DNA from: Streptomyces sp. WM6378
Lineage (GTDB): Bacteria > Actinomycetota > Actinomycetes > Streptomycetales > Streptomycetaceae
Length of the DNA stretch: 64,000 nucleotides
Direction: 5' to 3'
Assembly: GCF_001279695.1 (NCBI RefSeq)
Contig: NZ_LGDD01000234.1
Span: 62,001-126,000, forward strand
The notes under the pieces are model-generated. The model had not been told where the DNA came from, did no database searches, and saw only the letters and a list, made by a program, of their open reading frames with translations. How positions within the stretch are numbered: position 1 is the stretch's first letter; each line of letters opens with the position of its first letter. Of this stretch, positions 9,235 to 18,245 are shown one piece after another. The translations under genes and the position numbers were made by a program.

Positions 9235-10944
9235 TCAGCCGAACGACAGGGCCGCGTTCACCCTGGCGTTCGGCGTCGGGTTCTCCACCCGGTTGTTGAG
9301 CATGAACAGCCGGCCTCCCGCCCAGGCCAGGTGCGGCGAGAAGAAGCTGCGCTGGGCGTCGGCGGCGGCCGGGGGGCTCTGCAGGAACACCTGCGGAACG
9401 CCGCCCGCCGGGGCCAACGTCGCGACCGCGGAGCCCAGTTGGGGCCCGGCGTCCAGGTAGACCACCACCTTGCCGTTCTCGACGGCGAGCGGGCGCACCT
9501 TGCGCGCCTGGGGCGGGTTGGAGCGCCACTTCTCCTTGCCGGTGTTCAGGTCGACGGCGACGACCTGAGTGCCGTCGGCGTCCTTGGTCATGTCCGTGTC
9601 CTTGCCGTCGGCCGCGACGTACAGCGTCTGGGCGTCGGCCACCGAGCCGTAGCAGTACTGGAGTTGGTCGACGCTCTGCCCCCAGCCGCTGCACGTACTG
9701 GGCATCTGGAACTTCGGCTCGGTCTGGGAGCGGAGCTTGCCGTCCGGGGTGAACGCGAGGATCTTCCAGGTCTTGCCCTCGTGGGGGAGCGCGGTGACGA
9801 CCAGCGGGTCCACCGACAGGACCTGGCCGATGCGCCAGCCCTTCTCGTACTGGTAGTTCCACTTGGCCTTGCCCGTCACCGGGTCGAGCTCCTGGAGCAG
9901 GTCGCCCGGCTGGTCCTTGAAGTCGTTCGGGTTGAAGCAGAACCCCGCGCTGATCAGCCGGGCGCCGCCGGCGAAGCCCTGGGGGCTGCAACCGCCCTGC
10001 CCCTGCAGGTCGTACAGCTTGTGGCCGTCGGTGACGGAGAAGCCGGTCGCGCCGCCCGACCAGGCGACCGCGACGGTGTCGCCGGAGATCGCCATGTTGA
10101 GGGTGAGCGCGGAGTTGGTGGGCTTGTCCTCGGCCCTGACCGCCTTCCAGCCCGCCTTGCCGGAGGCCAGGTCGATCTGCTGGAGGACCTTGCAGTGGGC
10201 GCCCTTGGTGTTGCTCTCCAGCACGCCGACGACCAGCTTGTTCTGGGCGGACGGCGCCCGCGGCACCCCGCACAACGGGGTGTCGAAGGTGACCTTCCAC
10301 CGCTCCTTGCCGTCGGCCACCCCGTAGCCGGTGACCTCCTTGTACATCGCCTTGACCATCACGTCGCCGACCCGCCACGGGCCGTACTGCCAGGCGCCGT
10401 CCTTGACCAGCGGAGTCCTGTTCTCGTTCAGCCAGACGTGTGCCTGGCCCGCCGTGATGCCCGCGTTGGGGTCGTAGTCGCCCCCGCCGTCGCCGGTGCC
10501 CTTGCCGTCGCCCTGGTCGACGGAGGGCGAACCGGAGGGAGTGGGGGAGGCACTGGGCTCGGCGACGGGCTTGCCGCTGTCACCGCCGGTCGTCGCGAGG
10601 TAGACCCCGCCGCCGATCACCAGGAGGCCCGCCACTCCGGCGGCCACCATCAGAGCTCGCCTGCCCCGGAACGGGGCGCGGCCGGCCGGGGGCGGCGCCA
10701 TCGGCGGCTGCTCCGGCGGCCCGAATCCGCCCGGCTGCGGCTGTGCGTAAGGGTTTCCCGGTACGGGCCCCTGCCCCGCAGGCATCGGGTGTCCCTGCCC
10801 GTAGCCGGGCCGGACCGGTGGCGGCTGCCGCTGCTCCGAGGCGGGTGGCAGCAGGCCGGCGCCGGGCCACTGGAAGTCGTCCGGCCGGTGCGGATCCAAG
10901 TTCCCATCGGGGTCCGGCAGTTCTCCGGAGTTACGAGCGGTCAT
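9235..10944 (-). CDS. Membrane-anchored PQQ-type beta-propeller protein
   Basis: About 569 aa from ATG 10944. A Pro/Gln/Gly-rich cytoplasmic N-terminus of about 95 residues is followed by one membrane helix (LMVAAGVAGLLVIGGGVYLA), a Ser/Pro/Gly linker and a large extracellular domain. That domain carries repeated propeller signatures such as LASGKAGWKAV, DPVTGKAKWNYQY and DLNTGKEKWRSN, the tryptophan-docking style of PQQ-like repeats. Streptomyces encode many such proteins; they are thought to be extracytoplasmic scaffolds or sensors rather than quinoproteins. The ribosome site is weak (ACTGGACGC). The gene diverges from the methyltransferase-like gene at 11141. Confidence 0.85.
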   Translation of the reverse strand: MTARNSGELPDPDGNLDPHRPDDFQWPGAGLLPPASEQRQPPPVRPGYGQGHPMPAGQGPVPGNPYAQPQPGGFGPPEQPPMAPPPAGRAPFRGRRALMVAAGVAGLLVIGGGVYLATTGGDSGKPVAEPSASPTPSGSPSVDQGDGKGTGDGGGDYDPNAGITAGQAHVWLNENRTPLVKDGAWQYGPWRVGDVMVKAMYKEVTGYGVADGKERWKVTFDTPLCGVPRAPSAQNKLVVGVLESNTKGAHCKVLQQIDLASGKAGWKAVRAEDKPTNSALTLNMAISGDTVAVAWSGGATGFSVTDGHKLYDLQGQGGCSPQGFAGGARLISAGFCFNPNDFKDQPGDLLQELDPVTGKAKWNYQYEKGWRIGQVLSVDPLVVTALPHEGKTWKILAFTPDGKLRSQTEPKFQMPSTCSGWGQSVDQLQYCYGSVADAQTLYVAADGKDTDMTKDADGTQVVAVDLNTGKEKWRSNPPQARKVRPLAVENGKVVVYLDAGPQLGSAVATLAPAGGVPQVFLQSPPAAADAQRSFFSPHLAWAGGRLFMLNNRVENPTPNARVNAALSFG

Positions 10945-11140
10945 GCGTCCAGTGTGACGGGTGGGGTGGATTCTGTGGAGTGGCTTTCTGACATGGCAAC
11001 AGCGGGGTGAGTCTCGGCAGCCTCCATGCCGTACGGGAGTTGAACGTGGCCTGATTCGAACCGGCCGTGTTCCCAAGCGCCGCCGCCGTCCCCAATGCTC
11101 TGCCGGGGAAACGGCGACGGAGCGAGAGGGGACGGGCACG

Positions 11141-12043
11141 ATGACCGATGCTCAGCGGACCGGCTCGGCAGTGGGCGGCGGGGTGGGAGTGGCGGGCACC
11201 GCGGCCGCGGAGGGCATGGCCCCGTTCGACGACCTCTACGATCAGCCCGATCCCCGGGCCTACTTCAGGGTGCTCGGCCCGCTCGAATACCGCACGCCGG
11301 GCCACGCGCAGCACATCTTCCGGCGGCTGCGGTCCGCACTGGACGCGGCCGCTCCGCCCGACGGTCCGCCGCTGACCGCGCTCGACCTGTGCTGCTCGTA
11401 CGGCATCAACGCGGCCCTGCTCAACCACGACGTGACGCTGGAGGACCTGTACCAGCGCTACACCTCGCACGAGGCCGTCTCGATGAGCACGGCCCAACTG
11501 GCCGAGTGGGACCGGGAGTTCTACACCGCGCGACGCCGTCGCGACCCAGTCCGCGTCGTCGGGCTCGACATCGCCCCGCACGCCGTCGCCTACGGGCGGG
11601 CCGTCGGGCTACTCGCGGACGGGTTCGCCGAGAACCTTGAGGACGCCCCGCCCAGCCCGGCCCTGCGCCGCGCGGTGCGCGAGGCTCGGCTGATCACCGT
11701 GACGGGCGGCACCAGCTTCCTGTCGCCACGCACCTTCCGGCCGCTGCTCTCCGCGGCGCGCGGACCGGTGTGGGTCGCCTCGTTCGTGCTGCGCACCACC
11801 GCGTACACGGAGATCTCCGGGTGCCTCGCCGCGTTCGGCCTCGCCACCGAGCGGGCCGCGCCCACCTTCCCGCAGCGCCGCTTCACCGACGAACGCGAAC
11901 GCCGCTATGCCATCGACACGGTGACCGCGGCCGGGCACGACCCGGAGGGCAAGGAGTCGGACGGCTACTTCCACACCGCCCTGCACCTGTCGCGTCCCAC
12001 CAGCGATGTGGTGATGACACCACTCGACACCCTGGTTCCATAG
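11141..12043 (+). CDS. SAM-dependent methyltransferase-like protein
   Basis: A 300-aa cytosolic protein. LTALDLCCSYGINAALL (about residues 82-98) matches the position of methyltransferase motif I, although the usual GxGxG is changed to CSYG. A second acidic strand, RVVGLDIAPHAVAYG, resembles the adenosine-binding acidic loop, and VWVASFVLRTT follows later. I read it as a divergent class I Rossmann methyltransferase whose activity is not certain. The start at 11141 has a GAGAGGGGAC stretch upstream. It ends before a perfect 14-bp hairpin and faces the M4 protease gene. Confidence 0.65.
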   Translation: MTDAQRTGSAVGGGVGVAGTAAAEGMAPFDDLYDQPDPRAYFRVLGPLEYRTPGHAQHIFRRLRSALDAAAPPDGPPLTALDLCCSYGINAALLNHDVTLEDLYQRYTSHEAVSMSTAQLAEWDREFYTARRRRDPVRVVGLDIAPHAVAYGRAVGLLADGFAENLEDAPPSPALRRAVREARLITVTGGTSFLSPRTFRPLLSAARGPVWVASFVLRTTAYTEISGCLAAFGLATERAAPTFPQRRFTDERERRYAIDTVTAAGHDPEGKESDGYFHTALHLSRPTSDVVMTPLDTLVP

Positions 12044-12053
12044 CCGGACACAC

Positions 12054-12086
12054 CACTGCCGCCCCGCACTTCGCGGGGCGGCAGTG
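12054..12086. terminator. Bidirectional intrinsic hairpin
   Basis: CACTGCCGCCCCGC and its exact complement (14 bp) enclose the loop ACTTC, in the 53-bp gap between convergent genes. It should serve both the methyltransferase-like gene and the metalloprotease. Confidence 0.85.
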
Positions 12087-12096
12087 ACGTGCTCGG

Positions 12097-13881
12097 TCAG
12101 TTGCCGGACGGGGCGTTCGCAGCGGTCACGTTGACGGCGGCCCAGGCCTTGTCCACCGTCTTGTACTCGGTGCTGCTCGCGCCGTACAGGTCGGCGGCCG
12201 CGCTCAGCGTGGCGGTGCGGGCGTCGTGGAAGTCGGTCGTGGAGACCATGTACCGGGTGAGCGCCCGGTAGAAGATCTGCGTCGCCTTGTCCCGGCCGAT
12301 GCCGGCCACCGTCGAGCCGTCGTAGGTCGGCGAGTCGTAGGCCACCGAGTTGATGGTCTTCTTGCCGCTGCCCTCGGCCAGCAGGTAGTAGGCGTGCGAG
12401 GAGACGCCGGAACCCGCGTGGACCTCGGTGTCGTACGACGCCGTCGACCAGTAGTCGACCGTGCCTTCGAGCTTGTCGAGGGACGGCTTGTCCAGGCGGC
12501 GCAGGAACTTCTGCTGCAGGCCGAGCTTCTCGCCCATCAGGTAGTTGGGCGGGTTGTTCGGGTTGTTGGTGGCGAACTCGACGTTGCTGCCGAAGATGTC
12601 GGCGAGCGACTCGTTCAGCGCGCCGGGCTCGCCGAACTGGTTGTCGTTGGCGTCGACACGGGTCGGCTGGAGGTTCGCCGTGGCGTCCACGACACCGTGG
12701 GTGAGCTCGTGGCCGGTGACGTCGAGGACGACGAGGGGCTGCGCGAAGGTCTGCCCGTCACCGTCGCCGTACAGCATGCAGCCGCAGTCGGAGGACCAGA
12801 AGGCGTTGCCGACCTTGCTGCCGAAGTGCACAAGGGCGTGCGCGCCGGCCCCGTCGTTCTTGATCCCGTTGCGGCCGAACGTCTTCTTGTAGAAGTCGAG
12901 GGTGCTGGTGATGCCGTACTGCGCGTCGACGGCGGCCGTGGAGCGGTCGCTCGCCCTGCCGGTGCCCCAGCGGTTGGTGGTGCTGGTGAACGCCTTGCCG
13001 CCGGTGAACTGCTCCAGCTCCTTGTTGCCCGCATCGCGGGTCTCGGTCTGGCCGCGGCTCGGGTCCTTGAGCGTGAAGGCGCTCTTCGCGGTCTGCGTGG
13101 TGGTCAGCGACACGCTGCCGACGAACAGGGACGAGCCGGTGCCGGTCGCCTGTGCGGGGAAACCGGTCGCGGCGGACGAGGCGAACGGGGCCGGCGAGGC
13201 CGTACCCAGCGCGGGGCTGAGCTTCTGGCCGCTCTTGCGGAGCTTCTCCTGGACGCTGGGCGACAGGAACGAATCGCTGGCCGGGGTGTTGCTGAGGACC
13301 GTGCCGGTGGCCGCGTCGACGACGACCGTACGGCTGCCGGACTCGGCGGTGGAGCTGTCCTTCACCTGGATCTGGTAGGCGAGCGCCGAGCGCCCGGCGC
13401 GGGCGTCGACCACGAGCTGGGCGGCGCCGGCGGTGCCCTTCGCGATGGCGGCGGCCTTCGCCTGGGCCTGTCCCGCCGTCACCTTGGCGCTGGTGGTGGG
13501 AACGTCGACCTGGTGGCGCAGTGCCCGGGTGACACCGGTGTAGCCGGATCTGGCGTCGAGGTGGATGACGAGGTCGCCGCCGAGGACCGGGAGTCCGCGG
13601 TGCGAGCGTATGAAGCGGACGTGCTGCTTGCCGTCGGCGTCGACCAGGACGTCGGTGGCCTGAAGTGTGTCGTCCTTGCCGACCCCGGTGGCGGCGGAGT
13701 GGGCGACGGCCGCGGTGCGGGCCGCGTCGATCACCGGCTGGAAACCGGCGCTCGCGGCGGGGGCGGTGGCCCCCTGGGCGGTCGGGGCGGCGAAGGCCGT
13801 GGCCCCGCTTCCCGCCGTGATGGTGACGGCCGTGGTGACGGCCAGGGCTATCGCCAGGCTGCGTATGTGGGGTGTACGCAC
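12097..13881 (-). CDS. Secreted M4 (thermolysin-family) metalloprotease
   Basis: A 594-aa prepro-protease. It has a Sec signal peptide over residues 1-32, an FTP/PepSY-like propeptide to about residue 220, then the peptidase. Zinc-site motifs are HELTH (residues 391-395) and GALNESLADIFG, which supplies the third ligand Glu. Further on, SGVSSHAYYLL supplies the conserved His region of family M4. The catalytic part resembles secreted neutral proteases of Streptomyces. The start is GTG at 13881 with AAGGA upstream. It probably degrades extracellular protein during growth or development. It is divergent from the WD40 gene across a 397-bp spacer. Confidence 0.95.
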   Translation of the reverse strand: MRTPHIRSLAIALAVTTAVTITAGSGATAFAAPTAQGATAPAASAGFQPVIDAARTAAVAHSAATGVGKDDTLQATDVLVDADGKQHVRFIRSHRGLPVLGGDLVIHLDARSGYTGVTRALRHQVDVPTTSAKVTAGQAQAKAAAIAKGTAGAAQLVVDARAGRSALAYQIQVKDSSTAESGSRTVVVDAATGTVLSNTPASDSFLSPSVQEKLRKSGQKLSPALGTASPAPFASSAATGFPAQATGTGSSLFVGSVSLTTTQTAKSAFTLKDPSRGQTETRDAGNKELEQFTGGKAFTSTTNRWGTGRASDRSTAAVDAQYGITSTLDFYKKTFGRNGIKNDGAGAHALVHFGSKVGNAFWSSDCGCMLYGDGDGQTFAQPLVVLDVTGHELTHGVVDATANLQPTRVDANDNQFGEPGALNESLADIFGSNVEFATNNPNNPPNYLMGEKLGLQQKFLRRLDKPSLDKLEGTVDYWSTASYDTEVHAGSGVSSHAYYLLAEGSGKKTINSVAYDSPTYDGSTVAGIGRDKATQIFYRALTRYMVSTTDFHDARTATLSAAADLYGASSTEYKTVDKAWAAVNVTAANAPSGN

Positions 13882-14278
13882 GGTGGGGGGTCCTTAGAGG
13901 GTGCGGGGGCGGTCGGCTCAACAACCACCCGTACGCACGGTGCTGTTGTGCACCGTGGGGACCGTGTGGTCCCGGCCGAAACCCTGCTATGCCTGGCATG
14001 AACATGTAAAGAGGGATGATCGAGTTCTGCGCTCCCGGAACCCAGATTTAACAATTGCCCGGGACTTCGATGGCCGGAAGGTGTCCAACTCCCCTCACCG
14101 GCCCAGATGCATGATCACGCCGAGGGGTTGCCCGCCCCGCGCAAGGTTTGGGCGAAGGTCCAGGTACGGAGTTCGCGTTGCCCAACGAACCCGGCTCGTA
14201 CGTCTGTTGCCGACCGGAACCCGACGAAGTTCGTCCTTTTCAGGCGTACGCCCCGTCCGTCACGGAAAGGTAGGTGCC
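13882..14278. promoter_or_regulatory. Divergent spacer between M4 protease and WD40 gene
   Basis: This 397-bp region has no credible gene. It holds two small hairpins (CACGGTGC...GCACCGTG near 13937-13957, and GGGACC-GTGT-GGTCCC near 13958-13974) and an AT-rich patch ATTTAACAATTG around 14045-14056 that could belong to the protease promoter. No clear -10/-35 pair can be assigned. Confidence 0.4.
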
Positions 14279-17200
14279 GTGCCAACGGACGACGAAACGG
14301 CCGACGGATTCGCAGCGGAGCTGCGGCGCCTGCGAGGCCTGCGCAAGGTGTCCCTCACGGGACTGGCCCGCTCGATCCACTACAGCAAGGGATACCTCAG
14401 CAAGATCGAGAACGGCAGCAAGCCGCCCACCCTCGACGTCGCCCGCCGCTGCGACGACGCGCTAGGCGCCCAGGGCGAACTCGTGCGCCTGCTCCCCAAA
14501 CCGGCGGCCGTGCCCGCTGCGCGCACCGCGCACGGCGGCCCCGCCGAGACGGCCCTGTGCCCCTACCGCGGGCTCGCCGCCTACGGGCCGCAGGACGCCG
14601 CGTGGTTCTACGGCCGCGAGAGCGCGACGGCCGAACTGACCGGACGGCTCGCCGAACGGATGGGCCGCGGCCCGCTCGCCGTGGTCGCCCCCTCGGGTGC
14701 CGGGAAGTCCTCGCTGCTCCAGGCCGGGCTGCTGCCCGCGCTGCGCCGCGGCGCCCTTCCCGTACCCGGCTCCGACGGCTGGCCGGTCGTGGTGTGCACC
14801 CCAACCGCACACCCGCTCAAGGAACTTCTGCGCTGCGCTGCCGACGTGCTCGGCGCGGCGGGCGCGGAGATCACCCCCGAAGCGCTGGCCGCGCGCCCGC
14901 GCACCCTGCTCGACGCCTGCGCGGCGCACGGCCGCAGCCCCGGCCTGGTCCTCGTGGTCGACCAGTTCGAGGAGGTCTTCACCCTCTGCGAGGACGACCG
15001 CGAGCGCCGCGACTTCGTCGCGGTCCTCCACTCCCTGGCCACCGCCCGCAACCTCGACGGCGTCACCGCCCGCGCCGCCGTCGTGGTCGGCCTGCGCGCC
15101 GACTTCTGCGGCCGCTGCCTGGACCACCCGCACCTCGTGGAGGTCTTCACCCACGGCCTGTTCGCGCTCGGCCCGATGTCCACCACCCAGCTGCGCCAGG
15201 CCATCACAGGACCCGCTGAACGTGCCGGGCTCAGCCTCGAACCAGGCCTGGTGGAACTCCTGTTGAGGGATCTGGGCACCGACTCGGCGGCCTCCGTCGG
15301 CTCGCTCCCCCTGCTCGCGCACGCCCTTCTCGTCACCTGGCAGCAGCGCACCAGCCGCACCCTGACCGTGGCCGGCTACGAGACGACCGGCGGCATCCAC
15401 GGCGCGGTCGCCCGCACCGCCGAGTCGGTCCACGCCCGGCTCGACCCGGCCGAACAGCTGACGGCCCGCCAGCTCCTCGTCCGCCTCGTGCACGTGGCGG
15501 ACGACAGCGCACAGACCCGCAGACCCGTCGAACGCGACCTGCTGATACGGCAGTTGACCGACCCCGAGTCCGGCGCCCGCGCCCTCGACGCCTTCGTCCG
15601 CGCCCGCCTCGTCACCGCGGGCAGCGAGGCGGTGGAGATCACCCACGAGGCCCTCCTGTACGCCTGGCCACGGCTGCGCGGCTGGATCGACGCCGACCGG
15701 GCGGGCCTGGTGATGCGCCAGGAGGTCTCCGACGCCGCGACCCAGTGGGTCCGGGCCGGCCGCGACCCGAGCCTCCTCTACCGGGGCACCCGCCTGGCCG
15801 CCGTGCGCGACCGGACGCAGCAGGCCTCCGACCGTGCCCAACTCGGGCCGGTGGAGCGCGAGTTCATCGATGCCTGCGAGGCCGAGGAAGGGCGCGGGGA
15901 GCGCACGGCCCGGCGCCAGACCCGGATCCGCCGCGCCCTGCTCGTCACCCTCGCCGGGCTCCTCGCGGTCGCGGTGACGGCCGGAGCCCTCGCCTTCCAG
16001 CAGCGTCAACGGGCCCTGGACCAGAGCCGCACCGCCCAGTCGCAGGCCCTGGCCGTGCGCTCGGGTGCGCTGGCCGCCGGGCAGCCGGAGGCCTCCATGC
16101 TGCTGGCCGCCGACGCCTACCGCACCGACCGCACCCCGCAGGCGCGAGGCGCCCTGCTCAGTACCCAGGCGCAGTACTTCGACGGGCGGCTGCGCGGCCA
16201 CTCGGGCCCGGTCAACTCGGTGGTGTTCAGCCCCGACGGCAAGACCCTCGCGACGGCCAGCTCGGACGCGAGCGTGCGGCTCTGGGACACCGTGAGCCAC
16301 CAGGTGACGGCCACCCTGACCGGCCACACCGGAGCGGTCACCTCGGTCGCCTACTCCGCCGACGGCACACGCCTGGCGACGGCGGGCGCGGACGGCACCG
16401 TCCGGCTCTGGGACGCCGCCACCCACCGCATGACCGCGATCCTGCCCGGCCACCAAGGGGCCGTCCGCTCCGTGGCGTTCAGCCCCGACGGCCACACCCT
16501 GGTGTCGGGCGGATCCGACCGCACCGTACGCCTGTGGAACGTGCCCGACGGCACCCCGAGCGCCGTCCTCACCGGTCACACCGACGCGGTGATGGCGGTC
16601 GCCTTCGCCCCCGACGGGCACACCGTGGCCTCGGCATCGGCCGATCGCACCGTACGGCTCTGGGATGTGACGGACAGTCAGCTGCCGGTGATCCTCACCG
16701 GCCACAGCGACCAGGTGCTCGGCGTGGCGTTCAGCCCCGACGGCCACACCCTGGCATCCGGCGGCGCCGACCGCACCGTACGGCTGTGGAACCTGCCCGA
16801 CGCGACCCTGCGCAGCGTCCTGACCGGGCACAGCGACGACGTCAACGCCGTCGCCTTCACGCGGACCGGAGACACCGTCATCAGCGCCAGCGGCGACGGC
16901 ACCGTCAAACTGTGGGACGCCGTGAACCACCGGGTGGTCGCCACCCTGTCCGGCCACACCGACTACGTCCTGGCCGTCGCCGCCGGGCCCGACGAACGCC
17001 TCGCCACCGCCGGGTTCGACCAGTCCGTGGTGCTGTGGGACCCGGGCCGCTCCGCGCTCACCGCACGGCCGTTCACCGAAGCGTGGCAGTCCGCGTTCTC
17101 ACCCGACGGCAGCCTCCTCGCCTCGGCGGAGGCGGACCGCACCGTCCGGATCTGGGACGTCGCCCACCACCGGCTGCGCACCACCCTCACCGGCCACGAC

Positions 17201-18043
17201 GGCTCGGTGTTCGCCGTTGCCTTCTCGCCCGACGGGCGCCTCGTCGCCTCCGCGGGCGCCGACCGCACGGTCAGACTCTGGGACGCGGCGACCGGCCGCC
17301 CCGAGGCGACCCTGACCGGCCACGACGGCTCGGTGTTCGCGGTCGCCTTCTCGCCCGACGGTCGCCTTTTCGCCTCGGCGAGCGCCGACCGCACCATCAC
17401 CCTCTGGGGCGTCGCCACGCGGAAGCCGTACGCCACGCTCCACGGCCACGAGGACTTCGTCAACGCCGTCGCGTTCAGCCCGGACGGCCGCACCCTGGCC
17501 ACCGGCAGCGACGACCTGACCGTCCGGCTGTGGGACGTGAACGACCCGGGTCACGGGCCGCGTTCCGTCCTTCGCGGCCACACCGGCTCGGTGCGCTCGG
17601 TCGCCTTCGCCCCCGACGGCCGCACCCTGGCCAGCGGCGCCAACGACGGCACCGTACGCCTGTGGGACGTCGCCCGCGGCACGGCGGCCGGCGCTCTCGC
17701 CGGGCACAGCGGCTCGGTGCGCGCGGTCGCGTTCAGCCCCGACGGCAAGACCCTCGCGAGCAGCGGCAGCGACCAGACCGTACGCCTGTGGAACCCCGAT
17801 CGCGGCGAGCAGATCGCCACCCTCAGCGGACACGCCGGCGCCGTCTGGGGCGTCACCTTCGACCCCGGCCGGCCCGGCACGCTGGCGAGCAGCAGCAACG
17901 ACGGCACCGTCCGGCTCTGGAACACCGACGTACCCCGCCAACAGGCCGAGGTGTGCCGCCTGTTGGGCGACACCGGGCCCGAACGCTGGGCCCACCTGCT
18001 GCCCGACCTGCCCTACCGGCCCCTGTGCCCGTCCGTCAACTGA
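14279..18043 (+). CDS. HTH-STAND NTPase-transmembrane-WD40 protein
   Basis: A 1254-aa multidomain signalling protein. Residues about 10-65 form an XRE-type helix-turn-helix (TGLARSIHYSKGYLSKIENG). Residues about 95-480 are a STAND-class NTPase, opening with CPYRGLAAYGPQDAAWFYGR, with Walker A APSGAGKSS (137-145) and Walker B VLVVDQFEEVF. A membrane helix lies at about 553-573. From residue 636 to near the end there are 14 WD40 units, mostly ending in VRLWD or VRLWN, enough for two seven-bladed propellers; unit 8 is degenerate. The GTG at 14279 is chosen because the HTH begins there and a GGAAAGG lies upstream. The NTPase should switch on ligand binding by the propellers; the ligand is unknown. 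A DNA-binding fold on the same chain as a membrane helix is notable. Confidence 0.92.
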   Translation: MPTDDETADGFAAELRRLRGLRKVSLTGLARSIHYSKGYLSKIENGSKPPTLDVARRCDDALGAQGELVRLLPKPAAVPAARTAHGGPAETALCPYRGLAAYGPQDAAWFYGRESATAELTGRLAERMGRGPLAVVAPSGAGKSSLLQAGLLPALRRGALPVPGSDGWPVVVCTPTAHPLKELLRCAADVLGAAGAEITPEALAARPRTLLDACAAHGRSPGLVLVVDQFEEVFTLCEDDRERRDFVAVLHSLATARNLDGVTARAAVVVGLRADFCGRCLDHPHLVEVFTHGLFALGPMSTTQLRQAITGPAERAGLSLEPGLVELLLRDLGTDSAASVGSLPLLAHALLVTWQQRTSRTLTVAGYETTGGIHGAVARTAESVHARLDPAEQLTARQLLVRLVHVADDSAQTRRPVERDLLIRQLTDPESGARALDAFVRARLVTAGSEAVEITHEALLYAWPRLRGWIDADRAGLVMRQEVSDAATQWVRAGRDPSLLYRGTRLAAVRDRTQQASDRAQLGPVEREFIDACEAEEGRGERTARRQTRIRRALLVTLAGLLAVAVTAGALAFQQRQRALDQSRTAQSQALAVRSGALAAGQPEASMLLAADAYRTDRTPQARGALLSTQAQYFDGRLRGHSGPVNSVVFSPDGKTLATASSDASVRLWDTVSHQVTATLTGHTGAVTSVAYSADGTRLATAGADGTVRLWDAATHRMTAILPGHQGAVRSVAFSPDGHTLVSGGSDRTVRLWNVPDGTPSAVLTGHTDAVMAVAFAPDGHTVASASADRTVRLWDVTDSQLPVILTGHSDQVLGVAFSPDGHTLASGGADRTVRLWNLPDATLRSVLTGHSDDVNAVAFTRTGDTVISASGDGTVKLWDAVNHRVVATLSGHTDYVLAVAAGPDERLATAGFDQSVVLWDPGRSALTARPFTEAWQSAFSPDGSLLASAEADRTVRIWDVAHHRLRTTLTGHDGSVFAVAFSPDGRLVASAGADRTVRLWDAATGRPEATLTGHDGSVFAVAFSPDGRLFASASADRTITLWGVATRKPYATLHGHEDFVNAVAFSPDGRTLATGSDDLTVRLWDVNDPGHGPRSVLRGHTGSVRSVAFAPDGRTLASGANDGTVRLWDVARGTAAGALAGHSGSVRAVAFSPDGKTLASSGSDQTVRLWNPDRGEQIATLSGHAGAVWGVTFDPGRPGTLASSSNDGTVRLWNTDVPRQQAEVCRLLGDTGPERWAHLLPDLPYRPLCPSVN

Positions 18044-18148
18044 CCTGCGGACCCGGGGGTGTTTCCCGCGTGTTTCCCGTTTCCCGTCGGCACGGGAGAC
18101 GGCCGCCACCTCGACAGCGACCCTCCGCACGGCACAGTCTCGAACCAC

Positions 18149-18189
18149 CGCGGCAGATGATCCGGCTCCGCACAGGAGCATCTGCCGCG
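18149..18189. promoter_or_regulatory. Inverted repeat in the NlpC/P60 gene leader
   Basis: CGCGGCAGATG and its exact complement (11 bp) enclose 19 nt, 57 bp upstream of the NlpC/P60 start. It could be the terminator of the WD40 gene or a leader structure. Just before it, GTTTCCCG occurs three times within 18060-18085. Cell-wall hydrolase genes in actinobacteria are often controlled by ydaO riboswitches, but I could not match that consensus here. Confidence 0.45.
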
Positions 18190-18245
18190 TGCCAGGCACC
18201 GGCCCGGCGCACGCACGGAACGTACGACGAAACGGGGAAACAGAC

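Noticed and set aside
14462..16957. An 831-codon minus-strand frame opposite the WD40 gene
   Set aside because: Its repeats are only the complement of the WD40 repeats; it has no domain or ribosome site.
16186..17940. Tandem DNA repeats of about 126 bp
   Set aside because: They are explained by WD40 coding repeats in the annotated protein and are not a separate DNA element.
18044..18245. Possible ydaO/c-di-AMP riboswitch upstream of the NlpC/P60 gene
   Set aside because: Such leaders are common before cell-wall hydrolase genes, but I could not match the conserved core; only a simple inverted repeat is visible.
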